DNA of 64,000 nucleotides from Agapetus fuscipes (GCA_951799405.1 OX637342.1:5828001-5892000), one strand, 5' to 3'. Counted from the first letter of the stretch, positions 53,601 through 62,676 are shown. The notes: generated by a model not told the origin, from the letters alone. Program-made: numbers and translations.

Positions 53601-53709
53601 CTTCTGACATTCCAAGTTCCAAACACCCATTCATTCTCTCTGAGCAAGTTTATGGCGGTTTCTCTGCAGAGTGGAACTGAGTTTATGTTGGCGAACATGG
53701 GGTTTATTA
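50687..53709. repeat. Inverted repeats bracketing the RTE-b ORF
   Basis: Left arm 50687-50709 (TAATAAACCC then CGCCAACAT) and right arm 53685-53709 (ATGTTGGCG then GGGTTTATTA) are reverse complements interrupted by a few mismatched bases. The start codon and stop codon of the ORF lie inside the arms. Confidence 0.7.
50696..53698 (-). CDS. RTE-b LINE: intact endonuclease-reverse transcriptase, 1000 aa
   Basis: One uninterrupted 1000-codon ORF. The N-terminal APE-type endonuclease (about residues 25-270) shows FGTWNVRRMNE, VTETKMKG, IILGDMNGWVG and IGSDHYLLCAK, covering the usual Asn, Glu, Asp-Asn and Ser-Asp-His catalytic positions. After a lysine-rich linker (about 270-480), RT motifs run about 490-780: GKSAGFDGINGEML, NFRPISLLSIPGKVF, FVDLEKAFDSVDR (motif A), MQGCVMSPWLFNIVMD (motif B) and LLYADDAVLVSD (motif C). 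The C-terminal domain has RSLLRWFGHMERM, GRGRPRKVWMDQI and VCKDRKKWRSIC. The product would nick target DNA and reverse-transcribe its RNA. A single APE-RT ORF of this length fits an RTE-like LINE; the exact clade is uncertain. No disabling mutation seen. The start is the first Met, within 12 bp of the inverted repeat that brackets the ORF. Truncated relatives lie at 3.5, 8.9 and 20.2 kb. Confidence 0.95.
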   Translation of the reverse strand: MFANINSVPLCRETAINLLRENEWVFGTWNVRRMNECKEKEIVNVMNEKRIQVMGVTETKMKGNGEKVLMNGELYIWSGVEDANERQGVGVVISENVKGCITGYQRISPRVLTVKLKTNRMKIFLVACYAPVDSECMDVKMRFWNELNAVVRESKKNEYIIILGDMNGWVGTQRDECVKIVGPSGRGVVNDNGRHLIALCAEHSLFASNTWFRHKDVHLYTRQIVGSRTIIDYICVDERLRGAVRDSRVYRGPEIGSDHYLLCAKIMIGKVRKKKRKKKVRKPRIKVESLSDENVKVKYKSDIQKKLSVNELEKNVNEKDIESMWKFMKEGMIECARKVCGETKGGRLKGDAWWNAKVKEAVKVKKECYKKWLNDRNDRKLEDEYKIAKQMAKNVVYESKANEQRKIDEKMNRSFTDSRKEFWRWVGANRNKDSALTTPGIKSAVGEMVWENDEVCKRWKEYFEGIFGRGERILFRKMTEENEFRILKEEIKVSIECLKNGKSAGFDGINGEMLKAGGECVIDWMYELCKLCVNAGVVPMDWRKAVIVPIYKGKGDKKDCQNFRPISLLSIPGKVFCKVIIKNVILTTSERISDIQSGFMAGRGCVDQIFTLRQLVEKQLSVRRKLFTAFVDLEKAFDSVDRGMLWDVLKAYGVNGALLGAVHANYENSTACVRIDDEYSEWFEVFKGVMQGCVMSPWLFNIVMDKCLRDARLDDCGLMIGESKVSVLLYADDAVLVSDSAVELQTMLSRLNEALLGNYLKLNASKTKVLIFERNEENTNYEFRINGMNVDVVNEFVYLGSKFEKDGRMTGELERRVMKGRCVLGATACIAKNQNISKNARLAVRSGILLPTLMYGSEAWTVNESEISKVHTVEMDFLISMIGKKRSDRVRNDFVRKECGAKESVKVNIKRSLLRWFGHMERMNEERLTKKVYVGRIDGCRGRGRPRKVWMDQISEIANEWNIQSHNKRRACMKKVMTLEEMKEVCKDRKKWRSICNVGG

Positions 53710-53824
53710 ATTACAAAAATAAATAAATTATATCTAACAATAACAATTATTAAATAAAATGTAGGTACATAAAAATGTCAAAAATTCAAAAAATAATCAA
53801 ATCATTACAACAATCGTTAAGATA

Positions 53825-54253
53825 TTAAAAAAATATATATATTAAATTATAAATCGGGCAAATATCGGGGGGAGTCGGCAAGCTCCTTGCCGGAGTAGCT
53901 CCTGGCGGGCTGTCCTCGCCCATGCCCGCGTCTCTACGCTGGGCCCTCTTGCCGTGCAACACCCAGCCTCCTGTAGCTTGGCACTCCTTGGGGCTCTCAT
54001 CAGAGTGGTCGTCGCAGTCGTCCTCCTTGTCACACACCCAGGTGCAGGGAATGCAGCGCCCGTTGGCGCACTGGAACTGACGGGCGGAGCAGCCGGTGGT
54101 GTCAGATATGTGTCCAGCGCCAGCAATCACGTAACAAGTCTCAGTAAACAGTGCACAAAACGAAAACACAAACCACATTTTACATCCAAAAATCAATGCG
54201 AGGGCAGACTGCCTCTCGTTGGAAAACATGTCGAGAATCCCGCCACAATTCAC
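53825..54253 (-). CDS. LDL-receptor class A domain exon, partial host gene
   Basis: Minus-strand frame with a hydrophobic leader from Met26 (54178): [20 protein letters not shown], a plausible signal peptide, preferred over the earlier Mets at residues 1 and 9. The LDLa module spans residues 55-91 (54091-53981): [34 protein letters not shown]. The calcium-cage acidic residues D..D..DD.SDE are present. Unusually there is a seventh cysteine (CIPCTW). Beyond KEC the frame stays open in GC-rich DNA to about 53870, but this is probably past the splice donor; GTAGAG (about 53937) and GTGTTG (about 53960) are weak candidates and none is decisive. Probably the first coding exon of a secreted or membrane LDL-receptor-family protein (LRP/megalin, VgR or similar; not resolvable). 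The sense-oriented RTE-b element lies just downstream. Confidence 0.72.
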   Translation of the reverse strand: MNCGGILDMFSNERQSALALIFGCKMWFVFSFCALFTETCYVIAGAGHISDTTGCSARQFQCANGRCIPCTWVCDKEDDCDDHSDESPKECQATGGWVLHGKRAQRRDAGMGEDSPPGATPARSLPTPPDICPIYNLIYIFF

Positions 54254-54254
54254 T

Positions 54255-56410
54255 GTTCACACTTTTGAATTTTTGTTTGGAGTAGAATACACAGCTTGAA
54301 TTTTTTGAACACTATTCTTCAAAATTAATTTGAATTTAACTGGCGTTTCTCTTCAGTTTCAATTTTGAGGTTATGTTAGGTATTTTTGTTTTTTTTTTTT
54401 TTTTTTAAAAAATAGCCACCATCACAATGGACTGAATATTGAATGTGTTGTGAATTCAAGTGCATTGGTTGGATTTATCTGGTTGATGTATGCAAATTCA
54501 TGCAATAATCATTTTGAAATATTTATTTAGATAAATCACTGCAAAACAGATCTGAGCTGTCACTTTTTTGCAACATCACCATTGACCTTTTTTTAGAATT
54601 TTAATTTGGTCAGAAATCACTCAAAACATAATTTTATTTGAGATTTTTAATTTAAAACACTTGATTATAAATTAATTTAATTCATCCGATTAAGATTGTG
54701 TGGGGAATTGTCTTTATTATTATGGTTTATTTCAATTAAAACAGAGAGCAAAAACAAATGACACTTATGCGTGATGATATTATTCAGTCATCCTTTATGT
54801 GTACAAAATTGTATATTTTATTCTTATTTTTTAAATAAACGAAATAAGACGTTTTTGATTGGTGCATGTGTTTCACCAAGTATTATAAAATTTAAAACGT
54901 TCTTTATGTTGGTCAAAGTCAAACTGTATTATTCACAAACATCAAATCCATGGCTCAACTGCCAGCTAACGTGAATCTTCCATACAAAAAACGATAATCC
55001 ATGGATCAACTGTGAAATAATGATGTCAGTGTTGGAGATCAACAACGCGATGGTGTTAATCGGTTTAATTTTGATGTTAAAACTGGACGTCCGTAATGAA
55101 GACGTGGTCCTCCGCTGTCAGTGCTCTCTTAAGTCCATGTCCACGGTAAATTAAGATTGATGTGGGATCACCTCTTAATATTCCGTCCATGGGAAGTGAC
55201 GCAGATTATTGGTGCCATGGAATGATTTTCTTTTTCACAGAATAAAATTAAAACTCAAGTAAATAGAGTAACTTTTAATTTTTGAACGAATATGAAGAAT
55301 CTGTGAAAATATTTGAATAGCGTCTTTCATGCAACAAGCGTTTAGCAAAAGCTACAAGTTTCTGTTTTGAGCCGCAGCATACAAGGTCAAAATAGCCATG
55401 ATTGATTGCCGATCTTCGATAAATGTGGTAGGTACCAAAAGAAGTTAAAGAGGAGTCTCGCAATATAATTTTTAGTAGTTAATTAAATATGATATTTTTA
55501 TTATCCATCAAGTAACTTTAGAACTAGGAAAAGCCTTTTAACTTTGACGATATCCTTGTGAAAGTGAACGCATTGTTTTGAAAAAAAACATGAAAGTTTG
55601 ATTTTGATATAAAAAATAAACTATTTACAATTTATTATTAAAAGCATAACTTTATTTTCAAAGTAATATAAGTTGTTTTTAAGCGTTCAAAACATCTAAG
55701 CGTTTCATCCATATTTAGGTTTTATCGAACATAAAAAAAAATTGTAATCATAATGAACTGTGGAACATAAAAAATCTAAATATTACAGATTTCAGACAAA
55801 TTACCCAACTTCTATGCCCACGGTTCTCTTTGAATTAGTGTTTGTATATTCCCTATCAACCCGGCCGATCAAGACCATCTCAACACGGAATAAAATTATA
55901 CAAAAAATCAAAGAAAGTAATCAAAAAAATGGTGATAGCCATCGATAAATACTTAAACAAATTTTCTTCCTTTTATCGAACTGATGATCTTTATTTCAAG
56001 TATAATTTTTACGTTTAAACTCAGACGTAGCGTTTACCAAAAAATGTACGGAAACTTTAACAGCGTCATTTTGAACGTTTTAATTTACATCCTTTTTACC
56101 ACGGTCTTGATGTTATCGGTGAGTTTAAACGTATTTTTTTAATACGTAATGAAGATTGGTATAGCCTTTACAATTTGGTCAAAAATATTTAAGATGATCA
56201 CCAATTTAGGAATAAAATCTCATATACATCGGTTACAATATTCAAATGAAATTTTTTGTACGACTGACGTTTAATTTCTTGGCAAGATAGAATACAAATT
56301 GATTGATGCTCCAGAACCATTTTGTGTAAATATTGTAGAAAAGGTCCGACACATGAGAGTTAATGTAAAATTGGTATTTTGTATTAGTGGTATAGTTAAT
56401 TAAGGTCGGC
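54255..56410. other. ~2.1 kb upstream of LDLa exon; no further gene
   Basis: Contains a T-run at about 54388-54407 and a higher-complexity block 54955-55215 (CATCCATGGCTCAACTGCC, GGACGTCCGTAATGAAGACG, CCGTCCATGGGAAGTGACGC) that might be regulatory DNA for the LDLa gene (inference). An M3 half-motif lies at 56029-56078. No TATA or initiator could be assigned. Confidence 0.35.
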
Positions 56411-56412
56411 AG

Positions 56413-56693
56413 ACTAATATGATTTATTTGGTGAGCGCTGTTTTTGTGTGAATCACACCTCAAGAGCACTCTGAAAGCTTAATCGTCACTAAAGAAAGCG
56501 TATATTCGCAATCAAGCCCAGTTGCTGTAAGGGTCGATGGGCCTATGGTCTTGGATAAAGGTATACAGATTATGCAACCCAGCGAAGAGCATATTACAAA
56601 ATATAACTGAAATTTTTTGTGCTCCGCCGGGATTCAATCCCACAACCTTATATAAACAAGTCCAAAGCGTTACCACTAGGCTACGCACACGGG
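56413..56693 (-). mobile_element. tS1 SINE, full length
   Basis: TTATTTGGTGAGCGCTGTTT, CCCAGTTGCTGTAAGGGTCG, AACCCAGCGAAGAGCATATT, GCTCCGCCGGGATTCAATCC (B box) and GTTACCACTAGGCTACGC (A box). Confidence 0.88.
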
Positions 56694-56696
56694 ATG

Positions 56697-56800
56697 ATCT
56701 TTCTAGTGTGTTTGGAATAGAACAACGTTGGTTCGATCCCCGCCTGGGTCATTTGACAATAATTTTGATCCTGGTTCAACAAATGTTATTGGGTAACACC
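56697..56800 (+). mobile_element. tS3 tRNA-derived SINE fragment
   Basis: GATCTTTCTAGTGTGTTTGG, AACGTTGGTTCGATCCCCGC (B box), CTGGGTCATTTGACAATAAT and CTGGTTCAACAAATGTTATT, collinear with the minus-strand copy at 9337-9471. The A-box part is lost at the junction with tS1. Confidence 0.65.
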
Positions 56801-56830
56801 AAATACTGAAAACAAAATATTTAAATTAAC

Positions 56831-56895
56831 AAATCATGAATGGGAAGACTCAAAGCAAGATGGCTGGATGGAATGATGCTGGAAATGAAAGGCTT
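56831..56895 (+). pseudogene. LINE C-terminal scrap
   Basis: MGRLKARWLDGMMLEMKGLR resembles the GRP..RW.D.. segment of LINE C-terminal domains. Very short. Confidence 0.35.
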
Positions 56896-57262
56896 GAGAA
56901 AGGAATTTACATTTTCACACATACTTTTTTTACGCAACTATTTCATAACAAGGACACAATCAAAGTGATCGCAATTTGGAGAGGACGACGTGTGTCGGGT
57001 TAGCTAGTTTTTAATAAAAACAAGTACACAGGACGTGGATTAAAATAAAATATAAAGATTCGAAGGGCGACCGGACTCATAACAATAATAAAACAACATG
57101 CATTATTTTCCGTAAAAGATAAAAATAAATATTCATAAAAGATAGAGCCATTCACAGAGATTACACGCCCGGGCTCAGACTGGTTTTGTGTGACCCCTTG
57201 GGACAGTGGACAGAGCCGCCGCGTGGATGCAACTGAAAAAAATATTCAGGTTTGACAGTCCG

Positions 57263-57553
57263 CTCAATAACTCACTCGTTTAAGTGCTTATATTCCATGT
57301 CGAGAGCTCGGGCTCGAATCCCACCGAGGGTGTCAGAAATGATTTTCCATTTTGGTGTTTATTTCAAAAAACCCAAAATAAAATCCCAGCAAGGTTTACT
57401 CACCTTCACAAAAAATGAGTACCAGCGGTCCATGGGGAGCTGAAGGGCCGGTCTCTTTACCTGTAAAAATAAAAAGGTTCCACTCGCCACATCCGAAACC
57501 CTTCGGTGATAACGTGGCAAGAAGTTACTCTATTTTTGTAGCTTAGTTTTTTG
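57263..57553 (+). mobile_element. tS2 SINE, nearly complete
   Basis: GCTCAATAACTCACTCGTTT (A-box region), CGGGCTCGAATCCCACCGAG (B box), GGGTGTCAGAAATGATTTTC, TGAGTACCAGCGGTCCATGG, GTTCCACTCGCCACATCCGA and TTGTAGCTTAGTTT. Confidence 0.88.
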
Positions 57554-57554
57554 C

Positions 57555-58185
57555 TAAACCAATACTATTATACTCGTGTCCAAGTTTCCCAAAATATTTA
57601 ATGAAAGTACGATTTGAAAATGAGGCTGTGTTATAAATAAACCTTGATCAATTTGACGTATTTACCATCGAGGTGGTAAAGAAAAGGTCGGTTAAATTGA
57701 TTTTTTTACCAACGACCAATTTTTACAAGATTTCATAACGTAAATGGTTTAGTTTTTTTGGATGCCCATGTGCTTTTGTAAATTATGATTATTTTTTTCA
57801 AACCAATATTGTTACAAATCAGGAACTCTTTGATTCTTTGAAAATTTTATTTCTACCTACGCGTCTTGATACGGAAAGAGGTTCTCACTGATCTTCCTGC
57901 TCTTTTGCATTCGCTTATGATTGACTTCTTGGAAATACTTCCCGTTCTATGCAATATTCTGAAAAAGACTCTAAAGCCCATTATAGCGTGTCTAGATTTC
58001 ACTAGTAATTTTAAGTTTGTGTTAACAAGCTCCAAACACCTCCAAAGTCTAATACTCATATTACCGGTTATATAAGGATAGGAAGAAATGGCTCGGGCCA
58101 CCCCATTCGGAATGGCGACAGAGTTACAGTTACAGGTAGTACCGGTTAAAAATATTGCCCATTAATATTTTGATTCTACCCTTCT
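57555..58185. other. ~630 bp, no gene supported
   Basis: The 82-codon minus frame 57853-58101 is basic (ISECKRAGRSVRTSFRIKTR) and its plus shadow hydrophobic. No domain recognised, so not called. Confidence 0.35.
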
Positions 58186-58190
58186 ATTAA

Positions 58191-58275
58191 CTGAAGATGA
58201 GCTACTAGGTCGAATTTTATAGTTAAAATAAACAGTGTTTTGTTTGAATTCATCCAAAATTACAAAATTAAACAA
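58191..58275 (+). mobile_element. CTGAAGA module with shared tail
   Basis: ACTGAAGATGAGCTACTAGG then TCGAATTTTATAG, AAATAAACAGTGTTTTG and ATTACAAAATTAAACAAAAG, paralleling 47640-47775. The GAAA core is altered to GAAT. Confidence 0.45.
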
Positions 58276-58309
58276 AAGAAAGAAATTGCTTTCTTCCTTT
58301 TTCTTCTTT

Positions 58310-58425
58310 CCTCAACCTTTGTCTGTCCACTCCTGGACGTAGGCCTCCTACATGCGTTTTTATCGGCTTCTGTGTTCAGGCATCCCTGACCTGCAGTTCC
58401 CTTGCGAAAAAGTTCATCGTCGTAG
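58310..58425 (-). pseudogene. RTE-c LINE C-terminal remnant
   Basis: The minus strand gives EAYVQEWTDKG after a broken LRDA.THKPIKTH-like stretch. The plus strand reads GTCCACTCCTGGACGTAGGC. Same end as at 745-840. Confidence 0.6.
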
Positions 58426-58636
58426 ATAGTTTATTTTTTAAACCTGAACAATTACAGTTTTGCATTGTGTATGGTTTGTGTATGAACACTGTAAAGATTC
58501 ATATTGGATCTACCTGATGATGATCGTGTGTTTGATTGAAAATGTTTGTGTGTGTAAATAAATGAAATGAAAAGAAAACATTATTTTAATAGAATTATTT
58601 TAGTTGTATAAAATTTAGTGAAGTTCAATGTACTTT

Positions 58637-58892
58637 AACTTATAGGTTGGTATGCGGCTACTTATGCTGTAGAAAATGGTTCACTTTGCCAATGTCACCC
58701 CTGTTTCAGGAAAGGTCGGCAAGAGTTGTAGGGTGTATGTTCATTTGAGATTTAGGTTTTTATGTTGTAGGTTCACATGCAGCAGGTGCAAGCGCAAATT
58801 TATACGTGTCTGCTTGTGAGTTGTGACAATTCATATAATGTGAATCCTTAATGTTACATAATTATCTTTGCAATTTAGCTGAGATTAGATTA
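58637..58892 (+). mobile_element. SINE-A copy, full length
   Basis: CTTATAGGTTGGTATGCGGC to GCTGAGATTAGATTAG. Includes GGTTCACATGCAGCAGGTGC and GTGTCTGCTTGTGAGTTGTG. Confidence 0.87.
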
Positions 58893-58894
58893 GA

Positions 58895-59562
58895 AATCAC
58901 TTTTTCATACTAAAAATAAATAAACGGATAGTGATGTTATACTGATGTTAAACAGGCGTAGTGATGTTATACTCACGCTTCAACCGCATGCTTCTCTTCC
59001 GTCCATGAAGCTCCACAATCCCTCCTTGGGATTCCACCTCACAACCAGCCAACACTTTCTGGGTCCTCACACGCGGCCTCTGCTTCGTCATACGAGCACA
59101 ATAATGTAATACCTCGGACAAAATTTGAATATTTTTATTCGAGCCGACTCCGAAACGAGGCACATGTTTCGCATTTCGGCGAATAACTCAAAAACCACAA
59201 CCCCGAATCAATTTTTATCTTCACAAAGTCATCGACAACTTCAAAACACTCAAAATAAGATTAAACAAGTGTTAGTTTTTTGAGTTTTAGTCCTAATTAT
59301 CGGGTGAGGGAATATAAACAAATAAATTATTTTGGAGACCTATTTACGTCGCCTGGTCGGGAACTAGTGAATATATTGTCGCATTAACGATTCGGATACG
59401 AGGCTGGGCTTCGAATTTTTGGTATTTAGAAATTCTTCATTAGAGTCTTTTAAATCTGTACAATTTATATGGATACGCACGTTATACATTATGTTATACA
59501 CTAAGAAGGAAAAAAAAGGACTATGCGCTTGTTGACCTGGAAGGGATCAGATTATTTTATCC
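58895..59562. other. ~670 bp, no gene seen
   Basis: GTAGTGATGTTATACT (about 58955-58972) echoes GATAGTGATGTTATACTGAT (about 58927) as a short direct repeat. 58975-59160 is GC-richer without a domain. Confidence 0.35.
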
Positions 59563-59566
59563 TTAC

Positions 59567-59628
59567 AAAAGGTCCATCCAGCCTTACAGCAACTGGCGCA
59601 TTGCAGCGACAACAAAGCTCGCAAAAAG
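59567..59628 (+). mobile_element. tS1 SINE body fragment (chimera, part 1)
   Basis: AAAGGTCCATCCAGCCTTAC, AACTGGCGCATTGCAGCGAC and AAAGCTCGCAAAAAG, then directly a tS2 head. Same junction as 46477/46478. Confidence 0.75.
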
Positions 59629-59898
59629 TCTAGTGGATGGCTCAGTTGGCGGAATGCTTGCACTCCATGCCGAAAGCAAGGGTTCGCGTCCCACCGAGGA
59701 GGTCAGAAATGATTTCCCGTTTCATTGTTTATTACAAACCCAAAATAAATGCCGGCAAGGTTTACTCCTTACTGAAGTGGTTGACGTGACGCCGGCCCCC
59801 TTACTTGTAAAAATAAATAGATCTCGAATCGCCACATGTGACCCCTTCGGGAATAGCGTAGACAAGAAGTTACACCATATGTGTAGCTTAGTTGCGTT
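59629..59898 (+). mobile_element. tS2 SINE (chimera, part 2)
   Basis: GGATGGCTCAGTTGGCGGAA (A box), GGGTTCGCGTCCCACCGAGG (B box), CAGAAATGATTTCCCGTTTC, AAATGCCGGCAAGGTTTACT, CGCCACATGTGACCCCTTCG and GTGTAGCTTAGTTGCGTT. Confidence 0.88.
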
Positions 59899-59995
59899 GT
59901 GTTGTGTTTATCCTTGTAAGCTGGTCCGGTCGAAAGCTTAGTAGGTAGAATGCTAGAAGACTGGATTTCGACACCAAATACAAGTTTACTTAAAC

Positions 59996-60335
59996 GCAGC
60001 TAAACTACACATTTACTTAGCACACTTCTTACCGCAATGCCCCCGAAGGGATCGCATGTGGTGCATGGAACCTATTTATTTTCACACGTAAGGGGATCGA
60101 CCTAATGCCAACCATTTCTCTTTTTAGTTTGGTTTGTACCAGCTCTCGAGTGAACTGGTGTTTATATCATGTGAAGGCTGAATATGCCTTGCCGGTTATA
60201 TTGATTTTGGTTTTTAAATAAATAACGAAACGGTAGTTTCTCAAAAATATTTTCTGACACCCTTGGTGGGTATCAAATCCTAGCTTTGTGGCGTAGAACG
60301 CAAACATTCTACAAATTGAGGTTACGACAGGACTA
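59996..60335 (-). mobile_element. tS2 SINE, full length, diverged
   Basis: AGCTAAACTACACATTTACT, CCGAAGGGATCGCATGTGG, CCAGCTCTCGAGTGAACTGG, GCCTTGCCGGTTATATTGAT, TTTCTGACACCCTTGGTGGG and CAAACATTCTACAAATTGAG (A-box complement). Confidence 0.85.
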
Positions 60336-60384
60336 GCAAGAAACTTAAAAAAAAAAATCCGTGAATAGATTCAACTTATCTTCC

Positions 60385-60605
60385 CCTTAGTTCTTGTTTG
60401 TCTTATGTTTATCAGTGGTAATTTCACATGAGCAATGTTTGTACGTGTACTGAACCAATGTGTCTTATAAAAACTGGAAATTACATTGTTCTGTGTTTTA
60501 CGTGTTATTCTTAGCTCAGATTGTGCAGAATATGATTCTTAAGACAAATTCAAGGAAATGCCATTTTTTAATCTAATGGAAGATAAGACAAGCAAGCACT
60601 CGGGG
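60385..60605 (-). mobile_element. M1 TIR element
   Basis: CCCCTTAGTTCTTGTTTGTC at the left, GACAAGCAAGCACTCGGGG at the right; internal AATGTGTCTTATAAAAACTG and CTCAGATTGTGCAGAATATG. Degraded TIRs. Confidence 0.7.
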
Positions 60606-60828
60606 AACTTCATGATGCTTATAATTTCATGACAAACTCCTCATTGCATTTAATAGTGGAGGATAAGTAAACAGTTTAAGAGACAAAATAAAGATAATCC
60701 AGGCGAGAAGCTAGTATGATACGAAGGACATAAAAGATAAAAACTACGTTTATAGGGCCATGCGAAATTCATGCATCTCGTTAATGCAGATATCCAAGCA
60801 TAAAAAGATACTTTTCAACTCGACCACA

Positions 60829-60911
60829 GCGTTTTCTAAATAATGTATCGATATTAAAGTGCTCCATAGAGACGCTGTTTTAGTTTCTGTATATTTTTTG
60901 GATAAACGCTG
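60829..60911. mobile_element. M3 short foldback (~83 bp)
   Basis: GCGTTTTCTAAATAATGTAT at the left, and the complement-like ATATTTTTTGGATAAACGC at the right, around GCTCCATAGAGACGC. Same design as 63342-63420. Confidence 0.55.
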
Positions 60912-60914
60912 ATT

Positions 60915-61380
60915 TTTTTTTAAACGTGGAGTATGGTATCAAACATGAGCCAATACCAGATTACCACTGAATAATTTGTATTTCAATTATCACATACGAT
61001 TTCAATATAAACGAGGACTAGTCTGTTATTAGTGGTGTCTGTTTATATGGAGGATGGCCTTCTATGGTATCAATTGAGTTCAGATTTTATCTTTATCATT
61101 TGCACTAACTTACGAGTATACTTGAATTTACTTAATAAGTTTAATCTGGAAATGAGCTAAAGATAATAAAAAAAATTAATGGTATTGACCGTCGGTTTAA
61201 TTTAATTTTCTTAACTCTACAAATGTTGCTTAGATAATATATTGATAGCAAACAATTAACAACACAATACATCATTATCACGCTGAAGAAGCCCATCGCA
61301 AATATGAGCGAAACGTCTAGAAGCTCCATCTCCAATAGACTAAACTAGCAACAGTACTATAAGCATAAAACATTTACATC
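60915..61380. other. ~460 bp, no gene; one structured module
   Basis: 61281-61316 contains CTGAAGAAGCCCATCGC, then AAATATGAGCGAAACG, with stem GCCCAT/ATGAGC. The rest is AT-rich and unassigned. Confidence 0.4.
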
Positions 61381-61390
61381 AAGTCCGGGC

Positions 61391-61452
61391 TATATAATCT
61401 AAATCTAAATCTAAGCTGCAAAGATATGTATCATTTGAAATTCATATTAAAC
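61391..61452 (-). mobile_element. SINE-A, strongly 5'-truncated insertion
   Basis: ATAATCTAAATCTAAATCTA, AGCTGCAAAGATATGTATC and TTCATATTAAAC. GGGCTAT lies on both sides (61386-61392, 61454-61460), a probable target duplication of a truncated insert. Confidence 0.7.
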
Positions 61453-61463
61453 GGGCTATCAAA

Positions 61464-61612
61464 TCTTTATTTAATCTATTATCTAAGCTGCAAGTATATG
61501 CTAACATTTAAGGCTCATATGATGTAAATGCATGCTCACTGACAGGCACATATAGGTTCGCGCCTACACATTCTGCATGTGTGCATACAAATAAACACAA
61601 CCTCACATGAAA
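61464..61612 (-). mobile_element. SINE-A copy, truncated by tS2
   Basis: TCTAAGCTGCAAGTATATGC, GCATGCTCACTGACAGGCAC and CACAACCTCACATGAAAATC; cut at the tS2 body that follows. Confidence 0.7.
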
Positions 61613-61842
61613 ATCGGTGTTTATTTCAAACTTCAAATTAAAATACCGGCAAGGTTTACTCAGCTTTCACAAGAAATGAGTACCAGCACTCTCAAGAGCT
61701 GGGAAACCCCCACTTCAACTAAAGTGGCCGGCCCCCTTACCTGTAAAAATAAATAGGTTCAACTCGCCACATGCGACCCCTTCGGCGATAACGCGGCAAG
61801 AAGTTATACTATACCTATGTATGTGTAGCTTAGTTGCGTTTT
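61613..61842 (+). mobile_element. tS2 SINE, 5' truncated
   Basis: GGTGTTTATTTCAAACTTCA, ATACCGGCAAGGTTTACTCA, CTCTCAAGAGCTGGGAAACC, CGCCACATGCGACCCCTTCG and GTGTGTAGCTTAGTTGCGTT. Confidence 0.85.
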
Positions 61843-61859
61843 TAATAGCGTTTTTGCGT

Positions 61860-61957
61860 TACGTCACCAACACCTCTGCGGCACTGCAATAAGTGCAATA
61901 GATCTCTAGATTCTCTGAAATATATTGAGTCTCCCGCACAGGATTCCTTAAAAAATA
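61860..61957 (+). mobile_element. CRX-a LINE 3'-terminal fragment
   Basis: CACCAACACCTCTGCGGCAC, TAGATCTCTAGATTCTCTGA and GAGTCTCCCGCACAGGATTC, then CTTAAAAAATAA. Confidence 0.75.
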
Positions 61958-61959
61958 AC

Positions 61960-62670
61960 GTTCTGTAGTAGCCATGTCACAGATTCAACCCATGGTAAAT
62001 ATTTACAGAAGCGACCGGATTTTTTTTTATTGTTATCTGGACACACAATGCGGTAATAATTTGAGTGAAAATATGACGACTTTTATAGCACAACACGCTT
62101 ACCGGTGGCCCAAGAGACATCCTAAAAAAGACCAAAGGAATGCTTGTTCGGCGCTAGAACCAACTAGCCACACAAATGGACAACAAAACCTTTCAAAATC
62201 GTCCAATAACTTGTAGCCGTCGTATTTTTTGTCATTGTTCAGATTTTTTCCGAGCTTGTTATTCCTCTTTTACTATTCAGTTTATTTATCGTTTTTTTTG
62301 TGTTTCTTCCAAATATATATTTTTACTAAGTCTAAATGAGTGCATTAAAATCGAATTTATAAAAAATAACAAAACTTTGATTTACACTGGTCGTTTTTTG
62401 AACATCTTCGTAACATAACTTTTCTTTGTATTTTTTAAAAGTTTTGTTAATAATTTAGTATTATCCCTAAATCGCAGCGTGGTTACTTTATGTACAAAAC
62501 TTATGTCTGGATTAAATTCTTAAATAAACATAAATGAAACATCGTTTCACTAATAATTTGTAGTACACGTACATGTGGAAGAAATTTGAAAAGAGTTTTT
62601 TTAAACTAAGGAAGGTCTGTTTGATAAAATATGATAGAGAAAAAATAACATTGTTAAAAAATTTCAACAA
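61960..62670. other. ~700 bp, no gene supported
   Basis: The 80-codon plus frames at 61974 and 62176 lack motifs and have AT-driven composition. Confidence 0.4.
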
Positions 62671-62676
62671 AATGTA

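Noticed and set aside
53842..54126. Alternative 94-codon frame over the LDLa exon
   Set aside because: Alanine/arginine-rich out-of-frame reading of GC-rich DNA; the LDLa cysteine pattern is in the other frame.
57853..58101. Basic 82-codon minus-strand ORF
   Set aside because: No domain or splice context recognised; retained only as a note in the region entry.
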